NCBI GenBank assembly: GCA_012845835.1
Contig: JABAKD010000006.1
Span: forward strand, 5,203,044-5,267,043
DNA from: Undaria pinnatifida
Lineage: Eukaryota > Sar > Phaeophyceae > Laminariales > Alariaceae
Reading direction: 5' to 3'
Length of the DNA: 64,000 nt
Each line of letters opens with the position of its first letter. The first letter of the stretch is position 1. The notes under the pieces were generated by a model. It was not told the origin of the DNA and did not search any database. It worked only from the letters and a program-made list of their open reading frames with translations. Position numbers and translations under genes: made by a program. Shown here one piece after another: positions 24,301 through 32,749 of this stretch.

Positions 24301-26525
24301 TTTATACCTTGATGAATTGGGGCTGTTTTGGTTTTGGTTTATTCTGTTTCACAGCCTGTGTCCGCAGAATTTTGTAGTATATACTCTCTAGGCGTGAAGA
24401 ATGAGCACGGACTCTGGATGCACTGATGTAGTCGGGTAGAAAGAACGGTGTTAAGACAGCATACACAGAGTGACTGGAGCCTGTCCTGTGATCACGGGCT
24501 TTTATTATGCGAGTTACTGTTAGAACAACAGCAGCATCAACAGCAAGTACTACTGCTGTTTGGCCCATTAGGTCTCAAATGATATTCACGATGATTTTGA
24601 TTCACGCGACAGGAGATCCGTGTACACGCACGTTTATAACGTTCGACGCTGCGTGATCAAAGTCACCTGCATTTGCATGTGTATGTGGGTGATTTTGGTG
24701 ACCACAGCGCTCGTCTCGCTGAGCAGAAGGAGGCATCGGTAAGGACATTGGTTGGGCTGGATGTATACAGACAGGTGGTACAGACAAGTGGAAATATAAG
24801 ATTGTTCTGAAGATCATATATAGCACTACAGTGGTTGAAGCACACTGAAACATATACCTGATGCCAGGTATGCCACTCAGGGTACTACTTGTGTCGTGCC
24901 AACCGCAACCAACTTCAATTTATTCTCCGCATCTGGCCAAATATATACATTATATAAACTATATGTTTCATTTTATTTTTTTCACACACATTTTCTTTCC
25001 AGCATTTGGACAAGCCGTGGTCACATGTGTCGTCCCTTCTCCCCCCCGGTTTGCCTTCAATTTTTATCGCGCATAGGGTTTAGCATTCTGCTCGTCGATT
25101 TTCATCGAGTGCTACTAACTCACGCTCTTGCGCTTTCCGCAAGTCAGTTTGTGAACAAGAAAAAATCCCCACGAATTTAGACGAGTATGCACTCGGGGGG
25201 GCTCGAACTCACGAAACTGACCTATAGCAGGCTCGAGGATAACCCGATACGCCATATGCACGGCTAGTGAATACGCGCGGTGTATAAAAGTCATGCGCCC
25301 TTATTTAATATGCCACTATTAATGTGCTGGTATTAATGTAGTATACCGATGTACCCAGGGTACCAGGTCCCAACCCGCCCAGAAGTCTAAGCCCTAACCT
25401 AGCCCCAAAACCATAGATTGTGGGTCGGATCAGGGTGTAAACGTATGTAAAATATAAAATACAATACTTGAGGAAGGGGTGCATGGCTTATGTACGCCCC
25501 CACGTACATAGTCTAAGGGATTATTAAATGTATATTTTCGTTTCTCGGCCGCATTTCGTCTCCAGCAGTCACGAGCGAGCTGATTATTTATATAGCCCGC
25601 GAGACGTTGCTGGCTCGTTTCTTCCGCATGTGTTTATAGCAAGTATTATGTGAGACGCAGCCGGCTCGTGTCTCCCGCATAGACGATTCTCACTAGCTAC
25701 TGCTGTACACAATACGGCGTCGTGCAGACAGAAAAAGAGCCCATCTTGGCGCAACTAACGTGCGCGATCTTTGCTTCGATGCGTCTTGTTGGTGCGACGC
25801 AATGTGTGTGAACAAAGAGTTCTCCGTCAAGGTTCATTTGTTTGTTCGATCGATCATTCGTCCCATCCCTCTCCTGCTCCATCCAGGTGCTTGGTAGTGA
25901 GAGTCTAGCACATAGTAGCACCTCGGTCAGTTTTCTGAATTGGACACTAATTTTGGATAGCAAAGGTATATCGACAAAACAGACAGTCAGTGGTATATAT
26001 CATAGAAGCTTTAGACTAATACTGTTAATACGAACTCGCACCTGTTTTGTTATTGTTCTCTTGTATCCTTCCTATTATTTTCGCACTTTTCCGTCCTCCT
26101 TCCCCCTCCCTCCCTACCTACGCGCAACTCAGATCCGGGGTCACTAAGCAGAGGCTCTTCTCCCTCCTTCCCACAACCGCGGCACGTGCCTATTTTTTCC
26201 CTCGTCGAGTTTCTTCTGTCTCTGTTACCGTATCATAACTCGCATCCAATTGTACACTGGTTACGATCATATGATACGGTAACAGACAGAAGAAACACAA
26301 GCGCCAAGCACGGCGTGCTGCATCTACTAGTAGGGAGCAGAAAGCGGTCAGGCCTACACGTGCGGTATATGAGCAGTGCGAAGGAATTCTGGCCGCCCTG
26401 TATCGAGATAAACCGCTCTGTTCGTACGGCCAGTTATTGCCAGGTGCGTTCAGGGGTAATCCGCCGGCTCACCCCAGCAGTCTTGCGGTTACCCTCGAAT
26501 GCTACTACAGTACTATTACTATTGA

Positions 26526-26562
<37 letters not shown>

Positions 26563-27761
26563 GTAATAGAAGAGTTGGTTCTGCGGTTCGCACCCCACGT
26601 GAGTGGGACTTTCGAGTTTAAGTCCCAAAATAAAATGACACGAATCAACTAACCGCTGACAGCGCCCGCACTGCCTAGCAGCGTGGTAGGGCACAAGTCC
26701 ATGCGGGTCGACGAGGGAAGAAATGGCTAGAATCTTCCCGCGCGATAGAAATCAAGGTGCGTACCGTAGTGGGGAGGGGGGGCAAAAGCCTGCTTAGCGA
26801 TCTAGCGACACCGCGGGTCTAGGTTACGTGAAGGGAGGGAGAAGGAGAAAGGAAAGGTGCGAAAATAATATTGATATTAATAGTAAGGAAAAGTATTACT
26901 TGAAAAATACCGCAAGAAGTCCAACCTGGCCAGAAATAAATGAGATCGTATACTCGTGCGGTATTCTTGACTGGTGTGATATCTTGACTGGTACTACCGT
27001 ACATCAAGTCCCCGCCTTTTTCTGACCGCCTCATGAAAAAAATGAAGATGACACCCGCGATAAAGATCAAGGTGCGCGTTCCGTAGTGGGGAGGGTGCTT
27101 ACGTAATGGCCCCGGATCTGAGTTATGCCTACCGTTGTAAGGAGGGAGAAGGAAAAAGAAAGGGCGAAGAAAATAGTGAGAAAGATCATTATGAAAAGAC
27201 CTAAGTTCCAACCTGGCCAGAAATGAGATATTCTTAGCTTGTGATGTTCTTATCCAACGTACATCAAGTGCCCGCCTTGTAATCTAACCGCCTTATATTA
27301 AAAATTGAGAATCACTTGAACTGCGAGATCGGATTTTTTTCATCAAAACTCTTTCTACGAGGCGAGGATGTATGGGTTAACTGTATTTTGTTAGGACTTT
27401 TTCAGACGCGAAAATTGACGGGGAAAAGTGACGATTACAGCATCGGTCACACATGGAAGTAATCCGATCTTCTGCTGGTTGGTGTATGAGATGTGTTCGA
27501 ACCGCGACGCAGGAAGCTGTAAGGCAAACGTGAGGCACGACGATACTCGGATTGCCTCGAGCTTTTCCTAGACCCTCGATCAGATCGCGCTCGTCGCTTT
27601 TCGGTCTGTACCAGGAATACTATAATCAAGATATAATAAAATTCCAAAAGGGTTAGCAACTGGCAGTAATCATCCTGCCATCGTCGTGGCCACATCGGCA
27701 ACTTACCATTGAACAAGAACAGAAGAGTGCCGATGAACTCTCCAGCTGCAGCCCTGAGCAT
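11837..27761 (-). CDS. aquaporin (MIP family), seven-exon gene
   Basis: Minus-strand channel gene. Exons are 27761-27707, 19627-19531, 15691-15580, 14469-14380, 13109-12965, 12535-12442 and 11960-11837. All splice phases join, giving 238 residues from the first possible Met. Both family signatures are present: NPA at residues 63-65 in SGANLNPAVS, and NPA at 180-182 followed by Arg183 of the selectivity filter in DGCSINPARS. Five to six membrane segments are visible, and the C-terminus is a short hydrophilic tail. Aquaporins are tetrameric membrane channels for water or small neutral solutes. Substrate and membrane cannot be told from this. The Met used lies directly at the first membrane segment. 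The frame stays open upstream to about 28050 without another ATG, so an N-terminal exon probably lies further right (a CAG acceptor at GATCCGCAG just upstream of the first exon's open stretch is a candidate). Introns are 8079, 3839, 1110, 1270, 429 and 481 bases. Confidence 0.9.
12161..12183. other. hairpin in aquaporin intron 6
   Basis: A perfect 9-bp stem, CCACAGTGT and ACACTGTGG, with a TCGCC loop. No role is evident. Confidence 0.5.
12442..12535 (-). CDS. aquaporin exon 6 with second NPA motif
   Basis: Acceptor TGCCAG; donor GTACGT. Encodes the end of segment 5 and HLIMIPVDGCSINPARSLAT, with NPA at residues 180-182 and the filter Arg183, then NNKWADHW before segment 6. Confidence 0.92.
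12965..13109 (-). CDS. aquaporin exon 5
   Basis: Encodes GEVLCTFLLVVTVFSATDAE (segment 4), loop D and the start of segment 5. The donor is GTGAGC. The acceptor is ambiguous. ATAAAG at 13110 gives the family's usual loop C length. CTGACAG at 13176 would add 22 in-frame residues, with the exon starting at 13175. I chose the shorter form on length and its pyrimidine tract. Confidence 0.85.
13244..14010 (-). repeat. family D repeat (copy D1) flanked by 70-bp direct repeats, in aquaporin intron 4
   Basis: About 13322-13885 is the reverse of the 570-bp unit found at 34345-34915 and 36535-37105. On each side (13244-13315 and 13943-14010) lies a direct repeat containing CATTGACCACGCATCCC and TTCGAGA.GGAGCACCG. 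A pure G run of about 28 bases (13915-13942) precedes the right one. Confidence 0.65.
14380..14469 (-). CDS. aquaporin exon 4
   Basis: Acceptor CTGCGTAG; donor GTGAGT. Thirty codons give the second half of segment 3 (ILGALAGAGIATIFL) and the loop C start (GGYNALAEGIE), which aligns with the N-x-LA-x-G of other aquaporins. Confidence 0.9.
14950..15201. mobile_element. family A element, copy A2 (aquaporin intron 3)
   Basis: It begins GACGCGTGCTACGATAGCGG and ends CCTCTATCGTAACACGTGTC. A 4-bp direct repeat, CGCC, flanks it on both sides (14946-14949 and 15202-15205), which looks like a target-site duplication. The interior has the family words GGAGCTTAAGACCTCTC and AAGGAGCCCCGTCATTCAGA. Confidence 0.8.
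15283..15475 (+). repeat. (TAG)n microsatellite in aquaporin intron 3
   Basis: About 190 bases of TAG triplets with CAG interruptions. It lies about 105 bases beyond the donor of exon 3. Confidence 0.9.
15580..15691 (-). CDS. aquaporin exon 3 with first NPA motif
   Basis: Acceptor GACGACAG; donor GTACTAG. Encodes YLMADVSGANLNPAVSIGLL and the start of segment 3. The first NPA box is at residues 63-65. It ends exactly between codons. Confidence 0.92.
15860..15985 (+). repeat. 70-bp tandem duplication in aquaporin intron 2
   Basis: The words AATAACGAACGTGACAGTTA and TTGTTCCTGGCCTGGTG occur twice at a 70-base spacing (15866 and 15936). Confidence 0.8.
15990..16700. other. T/C-rich intronic stretch
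   Basis: Pyrimidine-rich plus strand with long fortuitous frames. No gene recognised. Confidence 0.4.
16705..16950 (+). repeat. family J repeat, copy 2
   Basis: Contains GACAAGCCGTGGTTACAGGT, then a region shared with 25005-25200 (GATTTTCATCGA, CTCACTCGCTCGCG-like words and GAGTATGCACTC). Confidence 0.65.
17311..17603. mobile_element. family A element, copy A3 (diverged, aquaporin intron 2)
   Basis: It begins GACCTGCTACTACGATGATA and ends GCACCTCTTCTAACCGCTAG plus CGTC. Inside is a family C-type hairpin, AGCTCCTC-GCGT-GAGGAGCT (17544-17563). Confidence 0.6.
17604..18105. other. intronic stretch, nothing recognised
   Basis: No repeat or coding signal that I can support. Confidence 0.35.
18110..18345 (+). 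repeat. minisatellite, 40-50-bp unit, array 1
   Basis: Diverged units of GGAACTTCTGTGAGTTCTGT followed by ACGCCCGTGCCACAATACCC. The same array type occurs at 19200-19435. Confidence 0.7.
18548..18604 (+). repeat. (ACT)n / (CTG)n microsatellite
   Basis: ACT triplets turning into CTG triplets, in aquaporin intron 2. Confidence 0.85.
19200..19435 (+). repeat. minisatellite, 40-50-bp unit, array 2
   Basis: Same unit as at 18110-18345. It lies about 95 bases downstream of the exon 2 donor in transcript direction. Confidence 0.7.
19531..19627 (-). CDS. aquaporin exon 2
   Basis: Acceptor CATTGCAG at 19628; donor GTGAGT at 19530. Encodes the rest of segment 1, loop A (ARLAKADADSSS) and segment 2 (residues about 19-50). 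It takes over phase 1 from exon 1 and leaves two bases. Confidence 0.88.
19795..20110 (+). repeat. family G repeat, copy
   Basis: Has the ordered family words: AT-rich start, CAGCT..GATCGA, TGCGAGCTGCGTGTGATACT, CGATCGCGCGT, CGGTGACTCCCCT, GCGC.CGGAAACT.TATA. Other copies start at 12690 (short), 23530, 27300 (weak), 44225 and 45975. Confidence 0.6.
20197..20320 (+). repeat. family H repeat, copy 1
   Basis: Shares TGTGTGTTCTTCAC, CCAGTGTCCGT and CCCTAGA.AGA words in order with 31620-31740. Confidence 0.5.
20920..21095 (+). repeat. family I repeat with TATA-like box, copy 1
   Basis: TATAAAA, then CCCCTCGCT.AACACG, then TCTCGGCCTCGGCCAACA, then CATCG.CGGAGGAGGCGACC. It matches 21905-22045 in the same orientation. 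Confidence 0.6.
21490..21734. mobile_element. family A element, copy A4 (aquaporin intron 1)
   Basis: It begins GACGCCTTCTACGATAGAGG and ends CCACCTCTACTGCTGTAGCA plus CGCGAC. The interior matches A2 and the copy ending at 59178. It is flanked by ATAG and ATAA, a possible decayed target-site duplication. Confidence 0.75.
21905..22045 (+). repeat. family I repeat, copy 2
   Basis: Partner of 20920-21095, with TATAAAT in place of TATAAAA. Copy A4 lies between the two. Confidence 0.6.
22046..22875. other. intronic stretch, nothing recognised
   Basis: Short frames only. No repeat partner found by eye. Confidence 0.35.
22880..23105 (-). repeat. family J repeats, two reversed copies
   Basis: Reverse-strand matches to the CGACCTCCTGGACAAGCCGT core, at about 22880-22960 and 23040-23105. 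Confidence 0.5.
23530..23720 (+). repeat. family G repeat, copy
   Basis: Very close to 44225-44400 over its first half: CCAGCTGTGAGATCGAA, TTTTGTCGAAACTCATCTTT, GCAAGCTGTGTGT, CGATCGCGCGTATTAC, GGTCGGCGACTCCCCTTG. Confidence 0.75.
24050..24400. other. T-rich intronic stretch
   Basis: Pyrimidine-rich plus strand. The 112-codon frame reflects composition. Confidence 0.35.
24465..24545 (+). repeat. family L repeat, copy 1
   Basis: AGAGTGACTGGAGCCTGTCC plus TGTGATCACGG is repeated exactly at about 30353. Both copies continue into GAGAACAACAGCA-like sequence. Confidence 0.65.
25000..25270 (+). repeat. family J repeat, copy 3, with tRNA-like end
   Basis: GACAAGCCGTGGTCACATGT core. Its far end, read on the minus strand, has a polymerase III A-box-like TGGCGTATCGG and a B-box-like AGTTCGAGCCC about 45 bases apart. 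It may be a tRNA-derived element. The fold is imperfect and I do not call a tRNA. Confidence 0.5.
25280..26070. other. intronic stretch, nothing firm
   Basis: A duplicated GCTGGCTCGTTTC/CCGGCTCGTGTC word with CTCCCGCAT lies near 25600-25680. No gene recognised. Confidence 0.3.
26090..26225 (-). repeat. family S (SINE-like) repeat, reversed copy
   Basis: On the minus strand it carries the family order: CGACGAGGGAA, GGCACGTGCCGC, GGGAGAAGAGCC, GCTTAGTGACC, CCGGATCTGAGTT, GGGAGGGAG. Confidence 0.7.
26519..26562 (+). repeat. (ACT)n microsatellite
   Basis: About 14 ACT triplets abutting the start of a family S copy. Confidence 0.85.
26570..27030 (+). repeat. family S (SINE-like) repeat, copy 2
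   Basis: The head, 26570-26690, aligns with the head of the copy at 28825-28935. The body has GTCGACGAGGGAAGAAATGG, AAGCCTGCTTAGCGA and GGTCTAGGTTACGTGAAGGG. A second unit (27050-27300) repeats the body and the tail, CCAACCTGGCCAGAAAT to ACATCAAGT.CCCGCC. Confidence 0.7.
27050..27300 (+). repeat. family S repeat, copy 3 (tandem with copy 2)
   Basis: ATCAAGGTGCG, GTAGTGGGGAGGG, CCCCGGATCTGAGTTA and the shared tail make this a direct, about 290-bp tandem partner of copy 2. Confidence 0.7.
27707..27761 (-). CDS. aquaporin exon 1 (minimal; start uncertain)
   Basis: Encodes MLRAAAGEFIGTLLFLFN, the first half of membrane segment 1. It ends in a consensus donor, AATG|GTAAGT, leaving one base of the next codon. 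The same frame continues upstream to beyond 27974 with no ATG, so the true exon is probably longer and the protein start is unresolved. Confidence 0.8.
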
Positions 27762-28300
27762 GTCGTAGGACAGCGCTTTCGGCCTACCCGTCCCTGCCGA
27801 GGTGTCATGAAGCTGGGCCTCGAACACAATGCCCAAGTCCCATTTCCTCTGGAAGACCTGCGCATGTTGTCGAGGCAGTGTGGACGGCAAGGAGGTGGAC
27901 TGCGGATCACGGACGAAAAGGTACCTGTTGTACGGGTCTGCCTGCAATTCGGTGCGCAACAGCAACGGCGTCAAATGTGCGAAAGGAAACCGATGGGCGC
28001 CGGTGGAAAAAGTACGCCGAGGTAGATTAGGCGCGCGCGATGTGTGTGTGATTTGAAGTTTAATAGGATGCCGTCGTGCATGTATGTGTGCATAAATAGC
28101 GTGCTCGTTTTAGTGGGTCAGTGTTCGTCATTGAGGGTAAGGAAATGGGCTACGGGTCACAAACGAATACCAGGTACGAGTAAGTTACTGGTTGTGCGCG
28201 GGTCTGCCTAGGTGCGATTCGGTTGCGCATGGTAAAACACGCGAATGAAAACCGATGGGGCGCCGATGAGAGTTACGCCAGCAGAGGGTGGGGCTCGCGC
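27762..28300 (-). other. duplicated sequence upstream of aquaporin exon 1
   Basis: 27900-28030 and 28160-28290 share, in order, GGTAC...GTTGT.CG, GGGTCTGCCT, ATTCGGT.GCGCA, AAACCGATGGGGCGCCG-like and TACGCC. The nearer copy lies in the open frame leading into exon 1, so an upstream exon or 5' region may be duplicated. No ATG in frame was found in the nearer copy. Confidence 0.45.
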
Positions 28301-28531
28301 TCGGTATCTTTCGTGCGCGCATGCCAATGAAGCGCGACAGAGACATACACCGGAAGACGAAGAAAGGGTACAGACAGAACAGACGAAAGGGGAGATGATA
28401 CTCGGGAGATGATACTCGTACTCGAGGGGGGGGAGCACGCAGTATCCAGGAAGCAAGGCAAACAAATATTTGTAAACAACGGCGCCACATAAATGCGCGG
28501 AAACGTCCAGGACAACCGCGGAACGATTACG

Positions 28532-28575
28532 CTTGTGATGGGGGTGGGGGGGGGGGGGGGGGGGGGGTGGGGGTG
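28532..28575 (+). repeat. poly-G tract
   Basis: A GGGGGTGGGG-type run with an uninterrupted stretch of about 25 G. Confidence 0.9.
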
Positions 28576-28799
28576 AAAGTTTTGAAGCATACCAGCAAGC
28601 CACGAAGGGGGGGGTGGTGCTGCTGTTGCTGTCGTTGCTGCTGCCGTTAGGCGCGCCAGAGGCGGACAACTTGAAGAAGATTTCTGGCCGAGGTTTTTTT
28701 ACAGCTGTGCTGCCCCTCCCCTACAAAGGGCGTCTAAATGCGATGCCCATACAAAAACCGTGTTATTGATGAGTAGTAGTGTAGACGATCGCCCTGCCG

Positions 28800-29115
28800 G
28801 TGGCCTGGTGACTACCGTCGACTGCTGCTAGAATTGGTTGTTGAGGACTTCGAATCTCACGTGGATCGGGCTTTCAAGTGTGTTTGCAAACAAACAAAAC
28901 GAAGGACCAAGCTGCTGAGTGTGCCTAGCAGGGTCGGATAGGCGCAACTCGACGCGAGTCGGCGAGGGAAGAAAGGGCTGAGGTATTCTTGCGATAAGAA
29001 TGAAGGCACGTGACACAGCGGCGAGGGGGGAGAAGAGCCGGCTTAGTGACCCTGCATCCGAGTTACGACTAGTCTAGATAGATAGGAAGCAGAAAGAAAA
29101 AAAAATGTGCGAACA
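28800..29115 (+). repeat. family S (SINE-like) repeat, copy 4, best tRNA-like head
   Basis: The head has an A-box-like TGGCCTGGTGA (28801-28811) and a B-box-like GACTTCGAATC (28847-28857), the spacing of a polymerase III promoter. The body follows: GACGCGAGTCGGCGAGGGAA, GGCACGTGACACAGC, AGAAGAGCCGGCTTAGTGAC, CATCCGAGTTACG. The end is A-rich. This is how tRNA-derived SINEs are built. No autonomous partner is visible. Confidence 0.6.
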
Positions 29116-29519
29116 AAGTATGTATCTATTTTTCAACAGACGAGATGACCCATGAAAGAAGTGATTTTGCCCCGTCACAATGAGCGACAACATCCCACCG
29201 CCAGTGGGTTGTTTTCGATCGCGGCTTGCACTATCAGACGTACCATTAGCGCAGACGAACCCCTTATTCGTGCAAAGGATGTATAGACACGAACCAAAAC
29301 CTAAAACGCCGTAAGTAGTTATTCACCTCGAGTAGTTGCTGTTGCTCCATGTTGTCGGCTTGACAGGGAACAGGAGAAAGGCGAGTAGGAGCAGGTAGCA
29401 GCAGATTGGTTTTGGTTATGACAGGGGTGGGTGGGGTGCCCTGTGCGTATAGCTGCGGGGGGCGAGCGAGAGAGAGGGCTATTGTTCAAAGGTGGGGTCG
29501 AGTGGAGTGACATCTGTTA

Positions 29520-30010
29520 TCTGGGTTCGGGGTTCCGGGATGGTTAGATTGTCCGCTGGTGAAATCTCGAACTTCTTGTTGGGATAGAGCTCAGATGGTT
29601 AACTGTTCGTCGACGAACGAATCTGCCGATGATGATAAGAGATTGATGACAAACCGATGCTATCATTTTGCCACGTGCCGCGACGCGTATCGTATTGTAT
29701 CAGATGGGGTTGTTGTTGATAGGGTCGCAAAGCAGTATTACTATTAATAGGAGGGGATCTCGGTAGTGACGGTACATGTAACATGCTTTAGTCGCTTCTA
29801 CTGCCACCACCGCACAATTCGATGCGAGTCGAGGAGGGAAGAAATAGCTGGACCCTGCCGGCCCTCGTCAAAAATTAAGACACGTATACAATATACTGCC
29901 GTCGTGGGAAAGGGGGAGAAGAGCCTGCTTATACCACCCCGGATCTGAGTTACTTATAGGGAGGGGGAAAGGGAAGGGAATAATAGAGCGAAGACGAACA
30001 GAAAGGATCA
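29520..30010 (+). repeat. family S repeat, copy 5 (interrupted or composite)
   Basis: A possible tRNA-like head at 29540-29620 (GAGCTCAGATGGTTAACTG). The body at 29812-30010 has GATGCGAGTCGAGGAGGGAA, AGAAGAGCCTGCTTATACCA and CCCGGATCTGAGTTA. Confidence 0.55.
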
Positions 30011-30349
30011 GCAATAAAAAACTGCGTTCGGCAACCGGCACCGCTCCCATCACTCCCAGGCTGTTCCCAGGCATGCGTGGGCCCAAAGCGCCAAGCGAGT
30101 TTTTCTATAACGAGGAGCCCAAATGCAACTACTACTGCTGTGTACATCTAACCCCTAACCCTATAGTCTGTACACGTTTTTCCAGGCGCGAGTAGTGAGA
30201 CGTATGCACCCGTATATGGACCTGGCACATCGTAGGCTGACTGCCAATTTCACTTTTATATGTTTCTGGTGGAGGCATGAATTGCGTCAGCTGTGATATT
30301 GCATGTACCACCTTAGGTTTGTTTGTGTTTTTCCCAGGGGTATTCCTCA

Positions 30350-30430
30350 GCTCCAGAGTGACTGGAGCCTGTCCTGTGATCACGGACTTGATCGTGGGAA
30401 TTAATGTGAGAACAACAGCAAAACACGACA
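30350..30430 (+). repeat. family L repeat, copy 2
   Basis: Partner of 24465-24545. Confidence 0.65.
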
Positions 30431-30634
30431 TACTATTTTAATATGAATAATTAGCCACACGTCTTCTATAGAGTACTTGTAGTTAGTATGTGTTCCATGT
30501 GACACGTGTGTGTTCTGGTGTTTTCATCCATCTATTCGTTGCAACGTATGACAACAGCAGTACGAAAGAAACCGATGTATTTATAATAATTATATAGTCT
30601 TAATGTAATAATAGCAATGAAAATGGGCACAATT

Positions 30635-30820
30635 CGACGCAGTTCGACGCTATGTGAGTCGACGAGGGAAGAAAACGAAGCCTGCTTCTGTTCTGGCCAT
30701 ATAATGAAGGTGTGTCGCGCATTGGAGAGAGAGGAGAAGAGTGCTTGTCTTTTTTCCCCGGATCTGAGCCACGACGCGGGAGGGAGCTGGAAACAAAAGC
30801 GTAGATTTTAGATGGCGTAT
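30635..30820 (+). repeat. family S repeat, copy 6 (diverged)
   Basis: GTGAGTCGACGAGGGAAGAA, GAGAAGAGTGCTTG, CCCCGGATCTGAGCCACG and GGGAGGGAG are kept. The head is missing. Confidence 0.6.
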
Positions 30821-30976
30821 GGCATACATACGTGACAATTACAGCAACAAACTAGCCGCCGCTGCGTCGCTCTCACTTTAGGTAGCTTGTTTTACTAATA
30901 ATCTTGACACTAATAGTAAGTAATTGTACGACTGCTGCATGCTGGATTTCATTCTTCGTATCTTACCACACCACGT

Positions 30977-31116
<140 letters not shown>

Positions 31117-31329
31117 TCTCACATTAACTCGCATAATCAAGTCCGTGGTCACCGCGTATTATCACATTTTGTCTATAATAATATCATATTGTTGGTAGTC
31201 CTCATGTTCTGTACCACCGGAGAGGCAAATATTAATGGCAAATATCGCAAAACGGCGTTCCGAACAACATGCATCTAAAAAAGACAGCTGATTCCATGGT
31301 CTAAAGTATGCAGCTCCCCAAACGGCCGG

Positions 31330-31342
31330 GGGGGGGGGGGGC
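31330..31342 (+). repeat. short poly-G tract
   Basis: An uninterrupted G run of about 12 before CGGTGAGC. Confidence 0.7.
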
Positions 31343-31619
31343 GGTGAGCACAAGATATTTTTTCCCGGGAGGGAGCAGGGATGGGCAGGGGGTAGAGAGA
31401 GTATGATAAACATCTGTTACTGATAGTCGTTCGTTTGTTTGTCCGTGCATTAAGTCTGTATGTTCGGGTCCTTTTACACTGGCGGAGATAAACGGAAATA
31501 TTCCATGTGAAAAGGGATATTATTTCACATTTATTTCCTTATGAACACACACATAAACGACGATAAATAATAGCTTTCGTTTGATATGAGACGGATTGTG
31601 CACCACCGACCAGCTGTTG

Positions 31620-31740
31620 TTGTGTGTGTGTGTGTGTGTGTTCTTCACATTAAACCGTTCTTCTACTCGTCGACATCCAGCACACCCAGTGTCCGTACTG
31701 ATTCTTCACCCTAGAAAGATCAGCTCTGTGGTCACAAGCC
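31620..31740 (+). repeat. family H repeat, copy 2, starting in (TG)n
   Basis: A short TG run, then the words shared with 20197-20320. Confidence 0.5.
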
Positions 31741-31865
31741 ACGACACAGAGATAATGCATCGTAATGCATTCGACAACGCAATGTCATGCCCTAGTACTG
31801 GGTACGACAGGCACAACATACATACGTCAGCAACAGAAATACATTGGAAGAGAGGAATACGAAAT

Positions 31866-32070
31866 AAACAAAAACAAAAACAAAAACAAAAACAAAAAAC
31901 AAAAAACAAAATAAGAAAACAAATAAAAACAAAGATAAAAATAAAACAAAAAATGAAACAAACAAAATGAAGGGGAAATCGAAGAAACAACCCAACCGCA
32001 AGGGAGAGCCAAAGCTCGGAAAAGAAACATAATAAAATGAAATAAAATAAAGTAAAGTAAAACCAAAATA
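31866..32070 (+). repeat. A-rich simple repeat, (CAAAAA)n and relatives
   Basis: Units of CAAAAA pass into AATAAAA-type words. Read on the minus strand it gives Phe-rich frames, which I reject as genes. Confidence 0.85.
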
Positions 32071-32593
32071 AGATAATCCGAACACGAGCCAAAAACCTGG
32101 ACACGCAAGGAGGGAACAAAGGGGAAAAAAATACCCCAGAGAAAGACGAAAAGTGCTATGTACCTACTAGTCGGCCTGTGCACTGCCTTGAACAAAATAT
32201 TGTCGGAAGGCAAATGAAAAATAATTGAGGAAATAGAACTTAATCGATGTTTTTGGAAACAATTTGACACGAATTACTATCATACGAGACTGATGATGTG
32301 GACGAAAGGCCAACTACAAAGTAGGCTTTCGGGGATAGGATGCATATAATACCGGCACTACATACGAGCAACGCATACGTAGAATAGTTGCAACTAGTCC
32401 ACGTATTATACTTTAACTACATTATACGAGGTGGTTTCAGCAGCAATCGAAACTTTTCGGCTCCAAGCGTTTGCACCTTGGTTTATGAGAGTCCGACAAC
32501 GAAACCACCAGAAAATCCTACGGTGCGGTTCGGTGCGGTTCATCGAACCGATACGTAGGAAAAACCGCACCGTAAAGGAGCCTGGAAATTACC

Positions 32594-32620
32594 AGGAAGG
32601 CAGGCAGGCAGGCAGGCAGG
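32594..32620 (+). repeat. (CAGG)n microsatellite
   Basis: Six GGCA units. Confidence 0.85.
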
Positions 32621-32749
32621 GTTGTGTGCATCATGACAACAAGGCGAAACGACTCCGTGATGGACGTTTTTCGATTTGTTTTTGTTTTTCTTCTACTCCA
32701 GGTAGCGTTTACCATATCATCTCACGGAAATAGCTTGTTCATCAGAAGT

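Noticed and set aside
29540-29620. tRNA gene (GAGCTCAGATGGTTAACTG)
   Set aside because: No cloverleaf with paired acceptor and anticodon arms can be drawn; better explained as a SINE-type head.
31706-32270. Phe-rich minus-strand frames that look like membrane proteins
   Set aside because: They arise from CAAAAA- and AATAAAA-type simple repeats.
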